From Piscinibacter sp. HJYY11 (GTDB taxonomy: Bacteria > Pseudomonadota > Gammaproteobacteria > Burkholderiales > Burkholderiaceae_C): 64,000 nt of DNA. The translations under genes were made by a program, and so were the position numbers. Numbering within the stretch: position 1 is the first letter of the stretch; each line of letters begins with the position of its first letter. Below the pieces are notes generated by a model. That model made no database searches. It was not told the DNA's origin and was given only the letters and a program-made list of their open reading frames with translations. The stretch is taken from NCBI RefSeq assembly GCF_016735515.1, contig NZ_JAERQZ010000001.1, positions 4,514,746 to 4,578,745 on the forward strand, read 5' to 3'. Of the stretch, positions 1 to 9,053 are shown one piece after another.

Positions 1-324
1 ACGCCGGTCGTGCACGACAACGACGCCTGGCACGACATGAAGCGCCGCGGCCACCAGCGCCCGACCTCCGGCTTCAAGCCCATCCACATGCCCAAGAACA
101 CGGCGGCCGGCATCGTGATCGCCGGCCTGTCGACGGCGCTCGGCTTTGCGCTGATCTGGCACATGTGGCTGCCGGCCGGCCTGCTCTTCGTGGCCACCGT
201 GGGCGCGGCGATCTTCCACACCTTCAACTACAAGCGCGACTACTACATCCCTGCAGATGAAGTGACCCGCAGCGAGGACCAGCGCACGCTTGCGCTGAAT
301 GCCGTGAGCGCGGCCCGGGCCTGA
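1..324 (+). CDS. cyoB: Cytochrome bo3 ubiquinol oxidase subunit I, C-terminal end (partial)
   Basis: The reading frame is open from the first base and ends in TGA at 322-324, so this is the last ~107 residues of a longer protein. The visible part has a cytoplasmic stretch ([12 protein letters not shown]), two hydrophobic helices and a [11 protein letters not shown] segment, as in the tail of CyoB, the haem-copper subunit that oxidises ubiquinol and pumps protons. The catalytic haem and CuB ligands lie upstream, outside the window. cyoC follows 14 bases later, so the cyoABCD order is inferred. The identification rests on both sequence and neighbours. Confidence 0.9.
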   Translation, partial: TPVVHDNDAWHDMKRRGHQRPTSGFKPIHMPKNTAAGIVIAGLSTALGFALIWHMWLPAGLLFVATVGAAIFHTFNYKRDYYIPADEVTRSEDQRTLALNAVSAARA

Positions 325-338
325 ACACGACTCCCACC

Positions 339-992
339 ATGACCACCCTTCAACCTGCCATGGCCACCCCCGGAGGCCCGGCCGCCGTGCTGAACGACGC
401 GCCGCCGGTCTTCTACGACAACGGCGACCACCACCCGCAGCAGGGCACGCTGCTCGGCTTCTGGCTGTACCTGATGAGCGACTGCCTCATCTTCGCGGTG
501 CTGTTTGCCACCTACGCCGTGCTGGGCCGCGCCTATGCGGCCGGCCCGTCGGGTGCCGACCTGTTCGACCTCAACCTGGTCGCGATCAACACAGCGCTGC
601 TGCTGCTGTCGTCCATCACCTACGGCTTCGCGATGATCGGTGCGCAGCACAAGCGCAAGGGCCAGGTGCTGGGCTGGCTGGCCATCACCGGCGTCCTGGG
701 CCTGGGCTTCCTCGGCATCGAGATCTACGAGTTCGCGCACCTCATCCACCAGGGCGCGGGCCCGCAGCGCAGCGCCTTCCTGTCGTCGTTCTTCGCCCTC
801 GTCGGCACGCACGGCCTGCACGTCACCTTCGGCTGCATCTGGCTGGTGACGCTGATGGTGCAGGTGGCCAAGCACGGCCTCATCCCCGAGAACCAGCGGC
901 GGCTGATGTGCCTGTCGATGTTCTGGCACTTCCTGGACGTCGTCTGGATCGGCGTCTTCACCTTCGTCTACCTGATGGGAGTCATGCCATGA
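339..992 (+). CDS. cyoC: Cytochrome bo3 ubiquinol oxidase subunit III
   Basis: A 217-residue integral membrane protein with five hydrophobic segments, close to the usual CyoC length of ~205. It has the subunit III family features: [17 protein letters not shown] near residues 43-59, a [12 protein letters not shown] helix and the closing [11 protein letters not shown] and [12 protein letters not shown] segments. Subunit III carries no redox centre and stabilises subunits I and II in the inner membrane. It lies 14 bases after cyoB, and its TGA overlaps the cyoD start in an ATGA, so the operon is translationally coupled. Confidence 0.94.
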   Translation: MTTLQPAMATPGGPAAVLNDAPPVFYDNGDHHPQQGTLLGFWLYLMSDCLIFAVLFATYAVLGRAYAAGPSGADLFDLNLVAINTALLLLSSITYGFAMIGAQHKRKGQVLGWLAITGVLGLGFLGIEIYEFAHLIHQGAGPQRSAFLSSFFALVGTHGLHVTFGCIWLVTLMVQVAKHGLIPENQRRLMCLSMFWHFLDVVWIGVFTFVYLMGVMP

Positions 993-1411
993 GCGCTGCA
1001 CAGACCGGCCATCACGCCGAGCTTGCCCACGGCGCGCACGACCCCGGCCACAGCGAGCCGCACGGCCACGATCACGGCGACGGCGGCTATCACTTCAGCG
1101 CCAAGGGCTACGTGATCGGCTTCCTGCTGTCGGTGGTGCTCACCGCCATCCCCTTCTGGCTGGTGATGGGCAAGGTGCTGCCCACGCAGGGCCTCACCAT
1201 GGCGGTGATCCTCGGCTTCGCGGCGGTGCAGATCGTCGTGCACATGGTCTACTTCCTGCACATGAACGCGAAGATCGAAGGCGGCTGGTCGATGCTCGCG
1301 CTGATCTTCACCGCCGCGCTGGTGCTCATCATGCTGGCCGGTTCGATCTGGGTGATGTTCCACCTGAACGCGAACATGATGCCGGTGCACGACATGCGGA
1401 ACATGCCATGA
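989..1411 (+). CDS. cyoD: Cytochrome bo3 ubiquinol oxidase subunit IV with His-rich N-terminus
   Basis: 140 residues with three transmembrane helices ([34 protein letters not shown] and [20 protein letters not shown]), as in CyoD, the small subunit that helps assemble the oxidase. The start at 989 overlaps the cyoC stop (ATGA), and the end overlaps the SURF1 start by four bases. It is longer than E. coli CyoD (~109 aa). The extra N-terminal stretch has nine histidines in the first 35 residues (8, 9, 14, 17, 21, 25, 27, 29, 35), which could bind metal. That binding is inference. Confidence 0.92.
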   Translation: MSAAQTGHHAELAHGAHDPGHSEPHGHDHGDGGYHFSAKGYVIGFLLSVVLTAIPFWLVMGKVLPTQGLTMAVILGFAAVQIVVHMVYFLHMNAKIEGGWSMLALIFTAALVLIMLAGSIWVMFHLNANMMPVHDMRNMP

Positions 1412-2241
1412 CCACGACTTCCCTCCAGACCCCGGCCGTCGACCCGCTGGACGACAACGATCTCGACACCAGCACCGCGGCCACCGGCCGCCCGGTGCTC
1501 TGGGTCACGCTGCTGCTCGCCGGGCTCTTCGCGCTGGCCGGCTTCGTCGCGCTCGGCATGTGGCAGATCAACCGACTCACCTGGAAGACCGAGCTCATCC
1601 AGCGCATCGACCAGCGGGTGAAGGCCCCCGCCGTGGCCGCCCCCGGCCCGGCCGAGTGGTCCGGCCTGACCGAGGCCAGCGCCGAGTACCGCCGCGTCAC
1701 GCTGCGCGGTCAGTACGCGCACGACAAGGAGACGCTGGTACAGGCCACCACCGCACTCGGCAGCGGCTACTGGGTGCTCACGCCCATGCGCACCGAGCAG
1801 GGCTTCTGGGTGCTCGTCAACCGCGGCTTCGTGCCGCCCGACAAGCGCGACCCCGCCACCCGCCCGGTGACGGCAGGTGACGCGGTGCAGACGGCCGAGG
1901 GCCTCTTGCGCATGTCGGAGCCGCGCGGTCGTGTGCTGCAGGACAACGACGCTGCCGCCAACCGCTGGTACTCGCGCGACGTGGTGGCGATCGCCAGCGC
2001 ACGCGGCGTGGGCGGCGCGCAATCGGTCGCGCCGTACTTCGTCGACGTGGCCGCCGCCAACGACGCGCCGCTCGACTGGCCGCGCCCCGGCCTCACCGTG
2101 CTGCACTTCAGCAACAACCACCTGATCTACGCGCTGACCTGGTTCGTGCTCGCCGGCATGGTCGCGGCCGCGATCGCCTTCGCGGCGGTGGCGGAGTACC
2201 GCGCCTCGCGCCGGCGCGCGGCGATGCGGCAGGACGCCTGA
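1408..2241 (+). CDS. SURF1 family cytochrome oxidase assembly protein
   Basis: 277 residues with the SURF1 layout: a first transmembrane helix at about 31-52 ending GMWQINR, a periplasmic domain with the family motifs (YRRVTLRG; TEQGFWVLVNRGFVP) and a second helix near 235-258. SURF1/Shy1 proteins help insert haem into subunit I of terminal oxidases. The start overlaps cyoD by four bases, so this copy probably serves the bo3 quinol oxidase. No cyoE-type haem O synthase follows in the window, so haem farnesylation must be encoded elsewhere. The regB-like kinase starts 11 bases downstream. Confidence 0.9.
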   Translation: MTTTSLQTPAVDPLDDNDLDTSTAATGRPVLWVTLLLAGLFALAGFVALGMWQINRLTWKTELIQRIDQRVKAPAVAAPGPAEWSGLTEASAEYRRVTLRGQYAHDKETLVQATTALGSGYWVLTPMRTEQGFWVLVNRGFVPPDKRDPATRPVTAGDAVQTAEGLLRMSEPRGRVLQDNDAAANRWYSRDVVAIASARGVGGAQSVAPYFVDVAAANDAPLDWPRPGLTVLHFSNNHLIYALTWFVLAGMVAAAIAFAAVAEYRASRRRAAMRQDA

Positions 2242-2252
2242 GCCCTTCCGGC

Positions 2253-3590
2253 ATGGCGGCCGACAACGCTGCCCGCACGGCGCCGGCCGACGCCGGCCAG
2301 GCCCCCGAGAAGCTCGCCGGCCGCAACAACCTGCTGCAGCTGATCCAGATGCGCTGGCTGGCGGTGGCCGGCCAGCTGGCCACCATCCTGGTGGTGCACT
2401 TCGTGCTGCGCATCGCGCTGCCGCTGCCCGAGATGCTCACGCTGCTGGGCACGCTCGCGGCCTTCAACATCGCCTGCTGGCTGCGCAGCCGCACGGCCGG
2501 GCGCGTGAGCGACACCGAGCTGCTGTGCGGGCTGCTGGTCGACGTGCTGATCCTGAGCGCCCAGCTCTACTACGCCGGCGGCGTCACCAACCCGTTCATC
2601 TTCCTGTACCTGCTGCAGGTGGCCGTGGCCTCGGTGCTGCTGCGGCCCACCTACACCTGGACGGTCGTCGGCTTCACGAGCCTGTGTTTCGTGGCGCTGA
2701 CGCAGTGGTACCGGCCGCTGCAGATGAGCGGGCTCGACGACGCGGCGCTGTCTGCGCCGTACATCGGCGGCCTGCTGTTGTGCTTTCTGCTGAACGCAGG
2801 CCTGCTGGTGATCTTCATCGTGCGCATCGAGCGCAACCTGCGTCGGCGCGATGCGCGCCTGGCCGACCTGCGCCAGCGTGCCGCCGAAGAAGAGCACATC
2901 GTGCGCATGGGCCTGCTCGCCTCGGGCGCGGCGCACGAGCTGGGCACGCCGCTCGCCACGCTGTCGGTGATCCTCGGCGACTGGTCGCGCATGGCGCCGT
3001 TCGCTGCCGAGCCCGAGCTGCGCGAGGAGATCGAGGAGATGCAGATCCAGATCCAGCGCTGCAAGACCATCGTGAGCGGCATCCTGATGTCGGCCGGCGA
3101 GGTGCGCGGCGAAGCGCCGGTGCAGACCACGCTGCATGCCTTTCTCGACGAACTGGTGGCGCACTGGCGCCGCACGCGCGGTGCAGTGGGGCTGGCCTAT
3201 GAGCGCTCGGAGGTGCCCGAGCTGGCGGTGATCTCCGACTTTGCGCTGCGCCAGATGATCGACAACGTGCTCGACAACGCCTTCGAGGCGGCACCCCAGT
3301 CGGCGCCGCGCCTCGTGGCCCGCTGCGAGCAGGACGAGCTGGTGCTGCAGGTGCAGGACGACGGCCCGGGTTTTGCGCCGGCGATGCTCGAACGCTTCGG
3401 CAAGCCCTACCAGTCGAGCAAGGGCAGGGCGGGTGGCGGCCTGGGGCTCTTCCTCTCGGTGAACGTGGCACGCTCGCTGGGTGGGCGCATCAGCGCGCGC
3501 AACCGGCCCGAGGGTGGCGCCGAAGTGGAGATTCGCCTGCCGCTCGCGGCGCTGGCGCCGGCCGATGACAATGCCGCCGATGAGCGCTGA
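2253..3590 (+). CDS. regB: RegB/PrrB-type redox-sensing sensor histidine kinase
   Basis: 445 residues: about six transmembrane helices (30-190), then a dimerisation/H-box region and an HATPase domain. The RegB signature GGVTNPF, linked to ubiquinone sensing, lies at 109-115 between helices. The phosphoacceptor is His228 in HELGTPLATL. A cysteine at the RegB redox-box position (QRC, Cys270) is present. The N-box is around Asn342, the G1 box DDGPGF is at 369-374, and a GGGLGLF glycine box follows. RegB/RegA pairs tune respiratory genes to quinone redox state. Placement right after cyo and SURF1 and overlapping the regulator suggests control of the oxidase operon. Confidence 0.9.
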   Translation: MAADNAARTAPADAGQAPEKLAGRNNLLQLIQMRWLAVAGQLATILVVHFVLRIALPLPEMLTLLGTLAAFNIACWLRSRTAGRVSDTELLCGLLVDVLILSAQLYYAGGVTNPFIFLYLLQVAVASVLLRPTYTWTVVGFTSLCFVALTQWYRPLQMSGLDDAALSAPYIGGLLLCFLLNAGLLVIFIVRIERNLRRRDARLADLRQRAAEEEHIVRMGLLASGAAHELGTPLATLSVILGDWSRMAPFAAEPELREEIEEMQIQIQRCKTIVSGILMSAGEVRGEAPVQTTLHAFLDELVAHWRRTRGAVGLAYERSEVPELAVISDFALRQMIDNVLDNAFEAAPQSAPRLVARCEQDELVLQVQDDGPGFAPAMLERFGKPYQSSKGRAGGGLGLFLSVNVARSLGGRISARNRPEGGAEVEIRLPLAALAPADDNAADER

Positions 3591-4131
3591 GGACAACGCA
3601 CACGACCCGCTGCTGCTGATCGTCGAGGACGACGATGCGTTTGCGCGCACGCTGGTGCGCTCGTTCGAGCGGCGCGGCTACCAGGTGCTGCGGGCGACCA
3701 GCCTCGACGACGTGCGGGTGCTGCTGGCCGAGCAGACGCCCGAGTTCGCGGTGGTCGACCTGCGGCTGGCCGGTGGTGCCTCGGGCCTCGCGTGCGTGCA
3801 GCTGCTGCACGAGCACGACGCCACCACGGTGATCGTGGTGCTCACCGGTTATGCCAGCATCGCCACCGCGGTCGAGGCCATCAAGCTCGGCGCACGCCAC
3901 TACCTTGCCAAGCCGGCCAACACCGACGACATCGAAGCCGCGTTCGAGCGCAAGCAGGGTGATGCGGAGGTCGAGCTGACCGAGCGCACGACCTCGATCA
4001 AGACGCTGGAGTGGGAGCGCATCCACCAGACCCTGGCCGAAACCGGGTTCAACATCTCGGAAACCGCCCGCCGGCTGGGCATGCACCGGCGCACGCTCGC
4101 CCGCAAGCTGGAAAAGCAGCGCGTGAAATAG
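3580..4131 (+). CDS. regA: RegA/PrrA-type response regulator
   Basis: 183 residues from the ATG at 3580, the length expected for RegA (~184). In-frame ATGs at 3565 and 3571 are less likely. Receiver domain: acidic pocket EDDD at 16-19, phosphorylated Asp60 (VVDLRL), Thr89 and Lys111. The output is the Fis-type helix-turn-helix typical of RegA, with NISETARRLGMHRRTLARKL at 158-177. It overlaps the kinase gene by 11 bases. The family binds DNA to switch respiratory, photosynthetic and carbon/nitrogen genes with redox state. A stretch of 97 bases then separates it from the next gene. Confidence 0.92.
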   Translation: MSAEDNAHDPLLLIVEDDDAFARTLVRSFERRGYQVLRATSLDDVRVLLAEQTPEFAVVDLRLAGGASGLACVQLLHEHDATTVIVVLTGYASIATAVEAIKLGARHYLAKPANTDDIEAAFERKQGDAEVELTERTTSIKTLEWERIHQTLAETGFNISETARRLGMHRRTLARKLEKQRVK

Positions 4132-4165
4132 CCCTCCGCGCGGGTGGCATGTAGGCGACACCGTC

Positions 4166-4177
4166 GCACGATCGTGC
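4166..4177. promoter_or_regulatory. 12-bp perfect palindrome, possible operator
   Basis: GCACGATCGTGC reads identically on both strands. It sits four bases upstream of a TACACT -10-like element (4182-4187), in front of the MDR oxidoreductase gene. A palindrome across the -35/-10 spacer is a typical place for a repressor to bind. No regulator gene is adjacent, so the function is inferred. Confidence 0.35.
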
Positions 4178-4181
4178 TTCC

Positions 4182-4187
4182 TACACT
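4182..4187 (+). promoter_or_regulatory. Candidate -10 element of the MDR oxidoreductase gene
   Basis: TACACT lies 41 bases before the ATG at 4229 and just after the palindrome. No good -35 hexamer is visible at 16-18 bp, so the promoter call is tentative. Confidence 0.3.
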
Positions 4188-4228
4188 GCGCCTTCCGTAC
4201 CGACTTGGCGCCACAGAGGAGACCAGCC

Positions 4229-5377
4229 ATGAGCACCCCCACCATCCCCAGCACCGCGCTGCAACTGCGCTCGCTCGTCAAGAAGAGCGGCGAGCTCGAG
4301 CTTTCGCTGCAGAGCGTGCCCGTTCCGCAGCCCGCCGACGATGAAGTGCTCGTCCGCGTCGAAGCCACGCCGATCAACCCGTCGGATCTGGCGCTGCTCT
4401 TCGGCCTGGCCGACATGTCGACCGCCAAGGTGTCGGGCTCCGGCGCGAGCACAGTCGTGACCGCCCAGGTCCCCGAGAAGATGCTGCGTGGCCTGGCCGC
4501 CCGCCTCGACGAGTCGATGCCCGTCGGCAACGAGGGCGCCGGCACGGTGGTGAAGGCCGGCTCGTCACCCGAGGCGCAGGCGCTGCTGGGCAAGACGGTT
4601 GCCATCCTCGGCGGCGCGATGTACGGCCAATACCGCGCCGTCAAGGCCAAGCAGGCCCTGCTGCTGCCGGAAGGCACCACGGCCGCCGAAGGCGCCTCGT
4701 GCTTCGTCAACCCGCTTACCTCGCTGTCAATGACCGAGGTGATGCGCCGCGAAGGCCACAAGGCGCTCGTGCACACCGCTGCCGCGTCGAACCTCGGCCA
4801 GATGCTCAACAAGATCTGCCAGAAGGACGGCATCGCCCTCGTCAACATCGTGCGCAAGCCCGAGCAGGTCGAGATCCTGAAGAAGATCGGCGCCAAGTAC
4901 ATCGTCGACTCGAGCACGCCGACCTTCATGGAAGACCTGACCAAGGCCTTGATAGAGACCGGCGCCACGCTGTGCTTCGACGCCATCGGCGGCGGCAAGC
5001 TCGCGGGCCAGGTGCTCACCTGCATGGAAGCCGCGGCCAACGCCAACGCCAAGGAATACAGCCGCTACGGCTCCAACGTCTACAAGCAGGTCTACATCTA
5101 CGGCGGCCTGGACCGCGGCCCGACGGAGCTCAACCGCAGCTTCGGCATGCAGTGGGGCGTGGGCGGCTGGCTCTTGACGCCCTTCCTGCAGAAGATCGGT
5201 TTCGCCGATGCGCAGAAGCTGCGCGAGCGTGTGGCGGCAGAGCTCAAGACGACGTTTGCCAGCCACTACACACGCGAGGTGTCGCTGGTCGAGGCGCTGT
5301 CGCTGGAGGCGATCAACGCCTACGGCAAGCAGGCGACCGGCACCAAGTACCTCATCACGCCGCAGAAGGGGCTGTGA
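4229..5377 (+). CDS. MDR-family zinc-type/quinone-like oxidoreductase
   Basis: 382 residues from the ATG at 4229, preceded by an AGAGGAG ribosome site. The fold is that of the medium-chain dehydrogenase/reductase superfamily: an N-terminal GroES-like domain (DDEVLVRVEATPINPSD near 40-57) and a Rossmann domain whose nucleotide turn reads HTAAASNLGQML rather than the usual GxGxxG. The structural-zinc cysteine cluster and catalytic Cys/His zinc ligands of true alcohol dehydrogenases are not evident, so an NADPH-dependent quinone or enone reductase is more likely. The substrate is unknown. It appears to be transcribed alone and converges on the next gene with a 10-base gap. Confidence 0.75.
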   Translation: MSTPTIPSTALQLRSLVKKSGELELSLQSVPVPQPADDEVLVRVEATPINPSDLALLFGLADMSTAKVSGSGASTVVTAQVPEKMLRGLAARLDESMPVGNEGAGTVVKAGSSPEAQALLGKTVAILGGAMYGQYRAVKAKQALLLPEGTTAAEGASCFVNPLTSLSMTEVMRREGHKALVHTAAASNLGQMLNKICQKDGIALVNIVRKPEQVEILKKIGAKYIVDSSTPTFMEDLTKALIETGATLCFDAIGGGKLAGQVLTCMEAAANANAKEYSRYGSNVYKQVYIYGGLDRGPTELNRSFGMQWGVGGWLLTPFLQKIGFADAQKLRERVAAELKTTFASHYTREVSLVEALSLEAINAYGKQATGTKYLITPQKGL

Positions 5378-5387
5378 GTGTGGCTGT

Positions 5388-7331
5388 TCAGCGCACGTTT
5401 TCCGGCTTGGCTTCGCCCCGCGCGGAGCGCAGCCAGTAGTTGAGGGTGGCCTCGGTCGGGATGTAGAGGCGCAACTTGAACCCCTTGCCGAGGCGGTCGT
5501 CGGCGGCGAGCTCGCCGTCGTCGATGCCCTTGGCGTTGTAGCCCAGTGCCAGCACGACCTTGCGCTTCATCTGCACGGCCAGCTCGGCGCCGTAGCCGCG
5601 CTGCACGCCCAGCACCTCGTCCTTCCAGTGCGCGACGTGGAAGCCGAAGCGCCAGCGCCGGTCGAGCTGGTAGGTCGGGCGCAGGACGTAGAGGTCGGTG
5701 ATGCGCTGGGCGCCGCCCTGGAACGATTGGTCGCGGTCCCAGCGGCGCGAGGCGCGCAGCAGCAGGTCGAGCGTCTCGACGGGCTGGTACTCCACTTCAC
5801 CGAACACGATGCGGGCGCGGCGCTTTGCTGCCCCGGGTTGCACCACGCCGTCCCGTCGCGGCTCGCGTGCCAGCGCGGTGTAGCGCCAGAAGGTGCTGAA
5901 CTTGCGCTCTTCGGGCTCCTGCCAGCCCAGGCCCACGCTGGCGTCGCCAAAGATCACGGGGATCTCGGCGGGATCCTTCGACTTGAGCTCGGTGGCGCTC
6001 GCACGTGTGACGAAGAGCGTGTCGCGTCCCAGGCGCTGGGTGAAATCGGCACTTGCAAAATCGCTGTTGCGCACCGGCGTGCGCACGGCCTGCAGCTCGG
6101 TGCCCAGTGCGCGGCGCGGGAAGTCGTTGTGCTGGATGCGCAAGTCGAAGAGTGTCGAGCGCAAGGCATCGCCTGCCACGGGGATGCCCGATTCGATCAG
6201 CGAATGCGATTGCCATTTCGGCGCCAGCTCGTGCGTGTGCCGCCAGCCGACCACGAACAGCGCGTCCTTGTCGGACGCCAGGCTCTGGTGGCGCACCTGC
6301 GCATAGACCATGCCGTCCTTCGAGCCTTCGGGGATCTCGCCGCCGATCACGCGCTTGTAGGTGGTGCGCTCGTCCACGCCTTGCGAGGAGAGCAGCCCGA
6401 GCTGCGGCGACTCTCGCCAGTACACGCGTGAGCCGCTCCAGGCCCCGCCGGGCCGGTAGTCGGCGCCGAACTCGGTGCGCGGGTCGGCCAGCCGCTCGTC
6501 GCCAGGTGCCATCTCGGGCTTGATCGCGCGCTGGTGCTGGGCGCTGAAGGCGAGGCCCGGGGCCGCCTCCCATTGCGCTTGCACGCCGGCGAAGTTGGCT
6601 TTCGGCTTGCGGTCGACCCAGGGTTGGCGCAGGCCGCGGTCTTCGAGTTCTGCGTGGCGCACGAAGCCTTCGACCCACAGGTCGCCCGGGCCGTGGCGCA
6701 GGCCGAGTTGCGCGTCGGTGCGGGCGATGTTGAGCATGTCGTCGTGCAGGCGGCGGCCGCTTGTCTGCAGCGAGAAGCCGCGGCCCAGCGTGGTGCCGAT
6801 GGAGCCGCCGTTCTCCAGCCCGGTGCCGTCGTGCTGGTTGTAGAAGCGCACGTCGTTGCGCTTGCCCACGTGCGTGAGCTCGTAGGTGCGCGAGGGCCGG
6901 CCGGCGGCCGGGATGCCGGTGCCAGCGCTGTTCAGCAGGCCGGTCTGGCGTTCGTCGAGCGAGAGCGTCCAGCGCTTGCCCAGGTCCACCGTCTTCTTCT
7001 GGCCGAAGACGCGGTAGCGGCGTTCGTAGTCGGGGCCGAGGGCGTCGACCAGCAGTTCGTTGAGGAACTCCTCCCACGAGTCGAGCGTGTCTTCCACGCG
7101 CTGCTTGAGCTTGTCGACCGGGCCCGTCTTGCTCTCGGGCACGGCCTCGGGCGCGGTCGAGTCGGCCGGCAGCGTGGGGGCCGACGCCGCCTCGGCCGGC
7201 GGCTCAGGGGCTGCCGGCTCCTGGGCCGATGCCCCGGCGCAAAGCCAGGCGGCACAGGTGATGGCCGCACAGCGTGACGGAAGACGTGGCATGAACATGG
7301 CGCGCAGTGTCGCAGCCATCGCCCTTTCCAT
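5388..7331 (-). CDS. Putative outer-membrane beta-barrel protein of unknown function
   Basis: Up to 647 residues. In-frame ATGs at 7331, 7319, 7298 and 7292 all place a signal peptide (core [16 protein letters not shown]) in front of an Ala/Pro-rich linker. Next comes a charged segment ([22 protein letters not shown]), then ~500 residues of alternating polar/hydrophobic strands with frequent Arg, Gly and aromatic residues (for example [20 protein letters not shown]-like and LNYWLRS strands near the end). This pattern suggests an exported outer-membrane barrel. I do not recognise the family. It is monocistronic, convergent with the MDR gene and divergent from argB. The start choice is uncertain because no clear ribosome site is visible. 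Confidence 0.6.
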   Translation of the reverse strand: MERAMAATLRAMFMPRLPSRCAAITCAAWLCAGASAQEPAAPEPPAEAASAPTLPADSTAPEAVPESKTGPVDKLKQRVEDTLDSWEEFLNELLVDALGPDYERRYRVFGQKKTVDLGKRWTLSLDERQTGLLNSAGTGIPAAGRPSRTYELTHVGKRNDVRFYNQHDGTGLENGGSIGTTLGRGFSLQTSGRRLHDDMLNIARTDAQLGLRHGPGDLWVEGFVRHAELEDRGLRQPWVDRKPKANFAGVQAQWEAAPGLAFSAQHQRAIKPEMAPGDERLADPRTEFGADYRPGGAWSGSRVYWRESPQLGLLSSQGVDERTTYKRVIGGEIPEGSKDGMVYAQVRHQSLASDKDALFVVGWRHTHELAPKWQSHSLIESGIPVAGDALRSTLFDLRIQHNDFPRRALGTELQAVRTPVRNSDFASADFTQRLGRDTLFVTRASATELKSKDPAEIPVIFGDASVGLGWQEPEERKFSTFWRYTALAREPRRDGVVQPGAAKRRARIVFGEVEYQPVETLDLLLRASRRWDRDQSFQGGAQRITDLYVLRPTYQLDRRWRFGFHVAHWKDEVLGVQRGYGAELAVQMKRKVVLALGYNAKGIDDGELAADDRLGKGFKLRLYIPTEATLNYWLRSARGEAKPENVR

Positions 7332-7377
7332 CTGTAGGAGGACGGCGCGCTGCAGCCGCAGTGAAACGGTCGGCCCC

Positions 7378-7383
7378 TACAAT
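7378..7383 (+). promoter_or_regulatory. Candidate -10 element of argB
   Basis: TACAAT lies 31 bases before the argB ATG (7415), in the sequence CCTACAATTTGCCGCG. argJ has a matching CCTACAAT placed 33 bases before its start. No consensus -35 is seen. Confidence 0.45.
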
Positions 7384-7414
7384 TTGCCGCGTCCAACTTT
7401 CACCCGCGCCGCCC

Positions 7415-8329
7415 ATGAGCACCGCTGCCCCCGCCCACACCGCCGAGCTGGCCAACATCGCGCCGCGCGACAAGGCGGAGATCCTGGCCCAGGCCCTGCC
7501 GTACATCCGCAAATTCCACGGCAAGACCATCGTCATCAAGTACGGCGGCAACGCGATGACCGACCCCGAGCTGCAGCAGGATTTCGCCGAAGACGTGGTG
7601 CTGCTCAAGCTGGTGGGCCTGAACCCGGTGGTGGTGCATGGCGGCGGCCCGCAGATCGAAGATGCGCTCGCGAAGATCGGCAAGAAGGGCACCTTCATCC
7701 AGGGCATGCGCGTGACCGACGAGGAGACGATGGAAGTCGTCGAGTGGGTGCTCGCGGGCCAGGTGCAGCAGGACATCGTCGGCCTCATCAACGTGGCCGG
7801 CGGCAAGGCCGTGGGCCTGACCGGGCGCGACGGCGGGCTGATCCGCGCACGCAAGCTCAAGATGATCGACCACAAGGATCCGACCAAGGTGCACGACGTG
7901 GGCCAGGTCGGCGAGATCGAGTCGATCGACCCCTCGGTCGTGAAGGCGTTGCAGGACGACCAGTTCATCCCCGTCATCTCGCCGCTCGGCTTCGGTTCCG
8001 AGAACGAGAACTACAACATCAACGCCGACGTGGTGGCCGGCAAGCTCGCCGAGGTGCTGAAGGCCGAGAAGCTGATCATGCTCACCAACATCCCCGGTGT
8101 GCTCGACAAGAACGGCAAGCTGCTGACCAACCTGTCGGCGCGCGAGATCGACGAGCTGTTTGCCGACGGCACCATCAGCGGCGGCATGCTGCCCAAGATC
8201 CAGTCGGCGCTCGATGCGGCCAAGAACGGGGTGAACAGCGTGCACATCATCGACGGGCGTGTGCCGCACGCGATGCTGCTGGAGATCCTGACCGAGCAGG
8301 CGTACGGCACGATGATCAGATCGCATTGA
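7415..8329 (+). CDS. argB: Acetylglutamate kinase
   Basis: 304 residues. It has the amino-acid kinase signatures: KYGGNAM at 42-48 and the glycine loop HGGGPQ at 75-80, then [12 protein letters not shown], the NINADVVAG substrate loop, and LTNIPGVLD. The enzyme phosphorylates N-acetyl-L-glutamate in the cytoplasm, the second step of arginine synthesis; it is often feedback-inhibited by arginine. The ATG at 7415 follows a TACAAT-type promoter. argJ, which makes its substrate, is at 33982. The stop overlaps the next gene's TTG start by three bases. Confidence 0.96.
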   Translation: MSTAAPAHTAELANIAPRDKAEILAQALPYIRKFHGKTIVIKYGGNAMTDPELQQDFAEDVVLLKLVGLNPVVVHGGGPQIEDALAKIGKKGTFIQGMRVTDEETMEVVEWVLAGQVQQDIVGLINVAGGKAVGLTGRDGGLIRARKLKMIDHKDPTKVHDVGQVGEIESIDPSVVKALQDDQFIPVISPLGFGSENENYNINADVVAGKLAEVLKAEKLIMLTNIPGVLDKNGKLLTNLSAREIDELFADGTISGGMLPKIQSALDAAKNGVNSVHIIDGRVPHAMLLEILTEQAYGTMIRSH

Positions 8330-9030
8330 GCCTCAGCCGCCGCCAGCGCGTCTGGTTGTTCGATCTCGACGACACCTTGCACGACGCGAGCCACGCGTCG
8401 ATGCTCGGCATCAACCGGGCGATGACCGACTACGTCGCGAAGTACCTCGATCTCACTCTCGACGAAGCCTCCGCCTTGCGCGCCCAGTACTGGCGGCGTT
8501 ATGGCGCGACGCTCCTCGGCCTCATCCGCCACCACGGCGTGAAGGCGAGCCACTTTCTCGAAGAGACGCACCAGCTCCCCGGCCTCGAAGCGCAGCTGCG
8601 CATGAGCGCCCACGACCGCGCGGTGCTCAAGCGTCTGCCCGGCCGCAAATACATCCTCACCAACGCCCCGCGGGCCTACGCGCTGCGCGTGCTGAACGCG
8701 CTCAAGCTCATCGATTTCTTCGACGGCGTGATCACCATCGACGAGATGCAGATGTTCGGCCACCTGCGGCCGAAGCCCGACGCGCGGATGCTGCGCCATG
8801 TTGCAGCGCAACTGAAAGTGCCGCCCAGCCGCTGCGTTTTGGTGGAGGACACGCTGCAGCACCAGAAGGCGGCGCATGGCATCGGCATGAAGGGGATCTG
8901 GATGCGTCGCTACCTTCATGCGGCGAGGAAGAGTGTGAACAACCGCATGGAAGTTGGTGTTCACCCATGCCCTGTTCCCTCCTATGTCTATGCAAGAATT
9001 CGTTCGCTCAAGACCCTGCTTGCCTTGTGA
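8326..9030 (+). CDS. HAD-family pyrimidine 5'-nucleotidase-like hydrolase
   Basis: 234 residues starting at TTG 8326, overlapping the end of argB; the next in-frame start (8356) would cut into motif I. HAD motif I is LFDLDDTLH (nucleophile Asp13, acid Asp15), motif II is ILTNAP, the motif III lysine lies in LRPKPD, and motif IV is LVEDTL. The helical cap after motif I matches the SDT1/YjjG-like pyrimidine nucleotidases, which remove phosphate from UMP/CMP or damaged nucleotides. The order argB, nucleotidase, slmA is one I recall from other Burkholderiales. It is translationally coupled to argB. Confidence 0.85.
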   Translation: MSLSRRQRVWLFDLDDTLHDASHASMLGINRAMTDYVAKYLDLTLDEASALRAQYWRRYGATLLGLIRHHGVKASHFLEETHQLPGLEAQLRMSAHDRAVLKRLPGRKYILTNAPRAYALRVLNALKLIDFFDGVITIDEMQMFGHLRPKPDARMLRHVAAQLKVPPSRCVLVEDTLQHQKAAHGIGMKGIWMRRYLHAARKSVNNRMEVGVHPCPVPSYVYARIRSLKTLLAL

Positions 9031-9053
9031 CCAAACAAGGTTCGAACGAAGAG

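Noticed and set aside
2127..3650. 507-codon minus-strand frame across the regB region
   Set aside because: Shadow of the kinase gene; Gln/Arg/His-rich with no family match.
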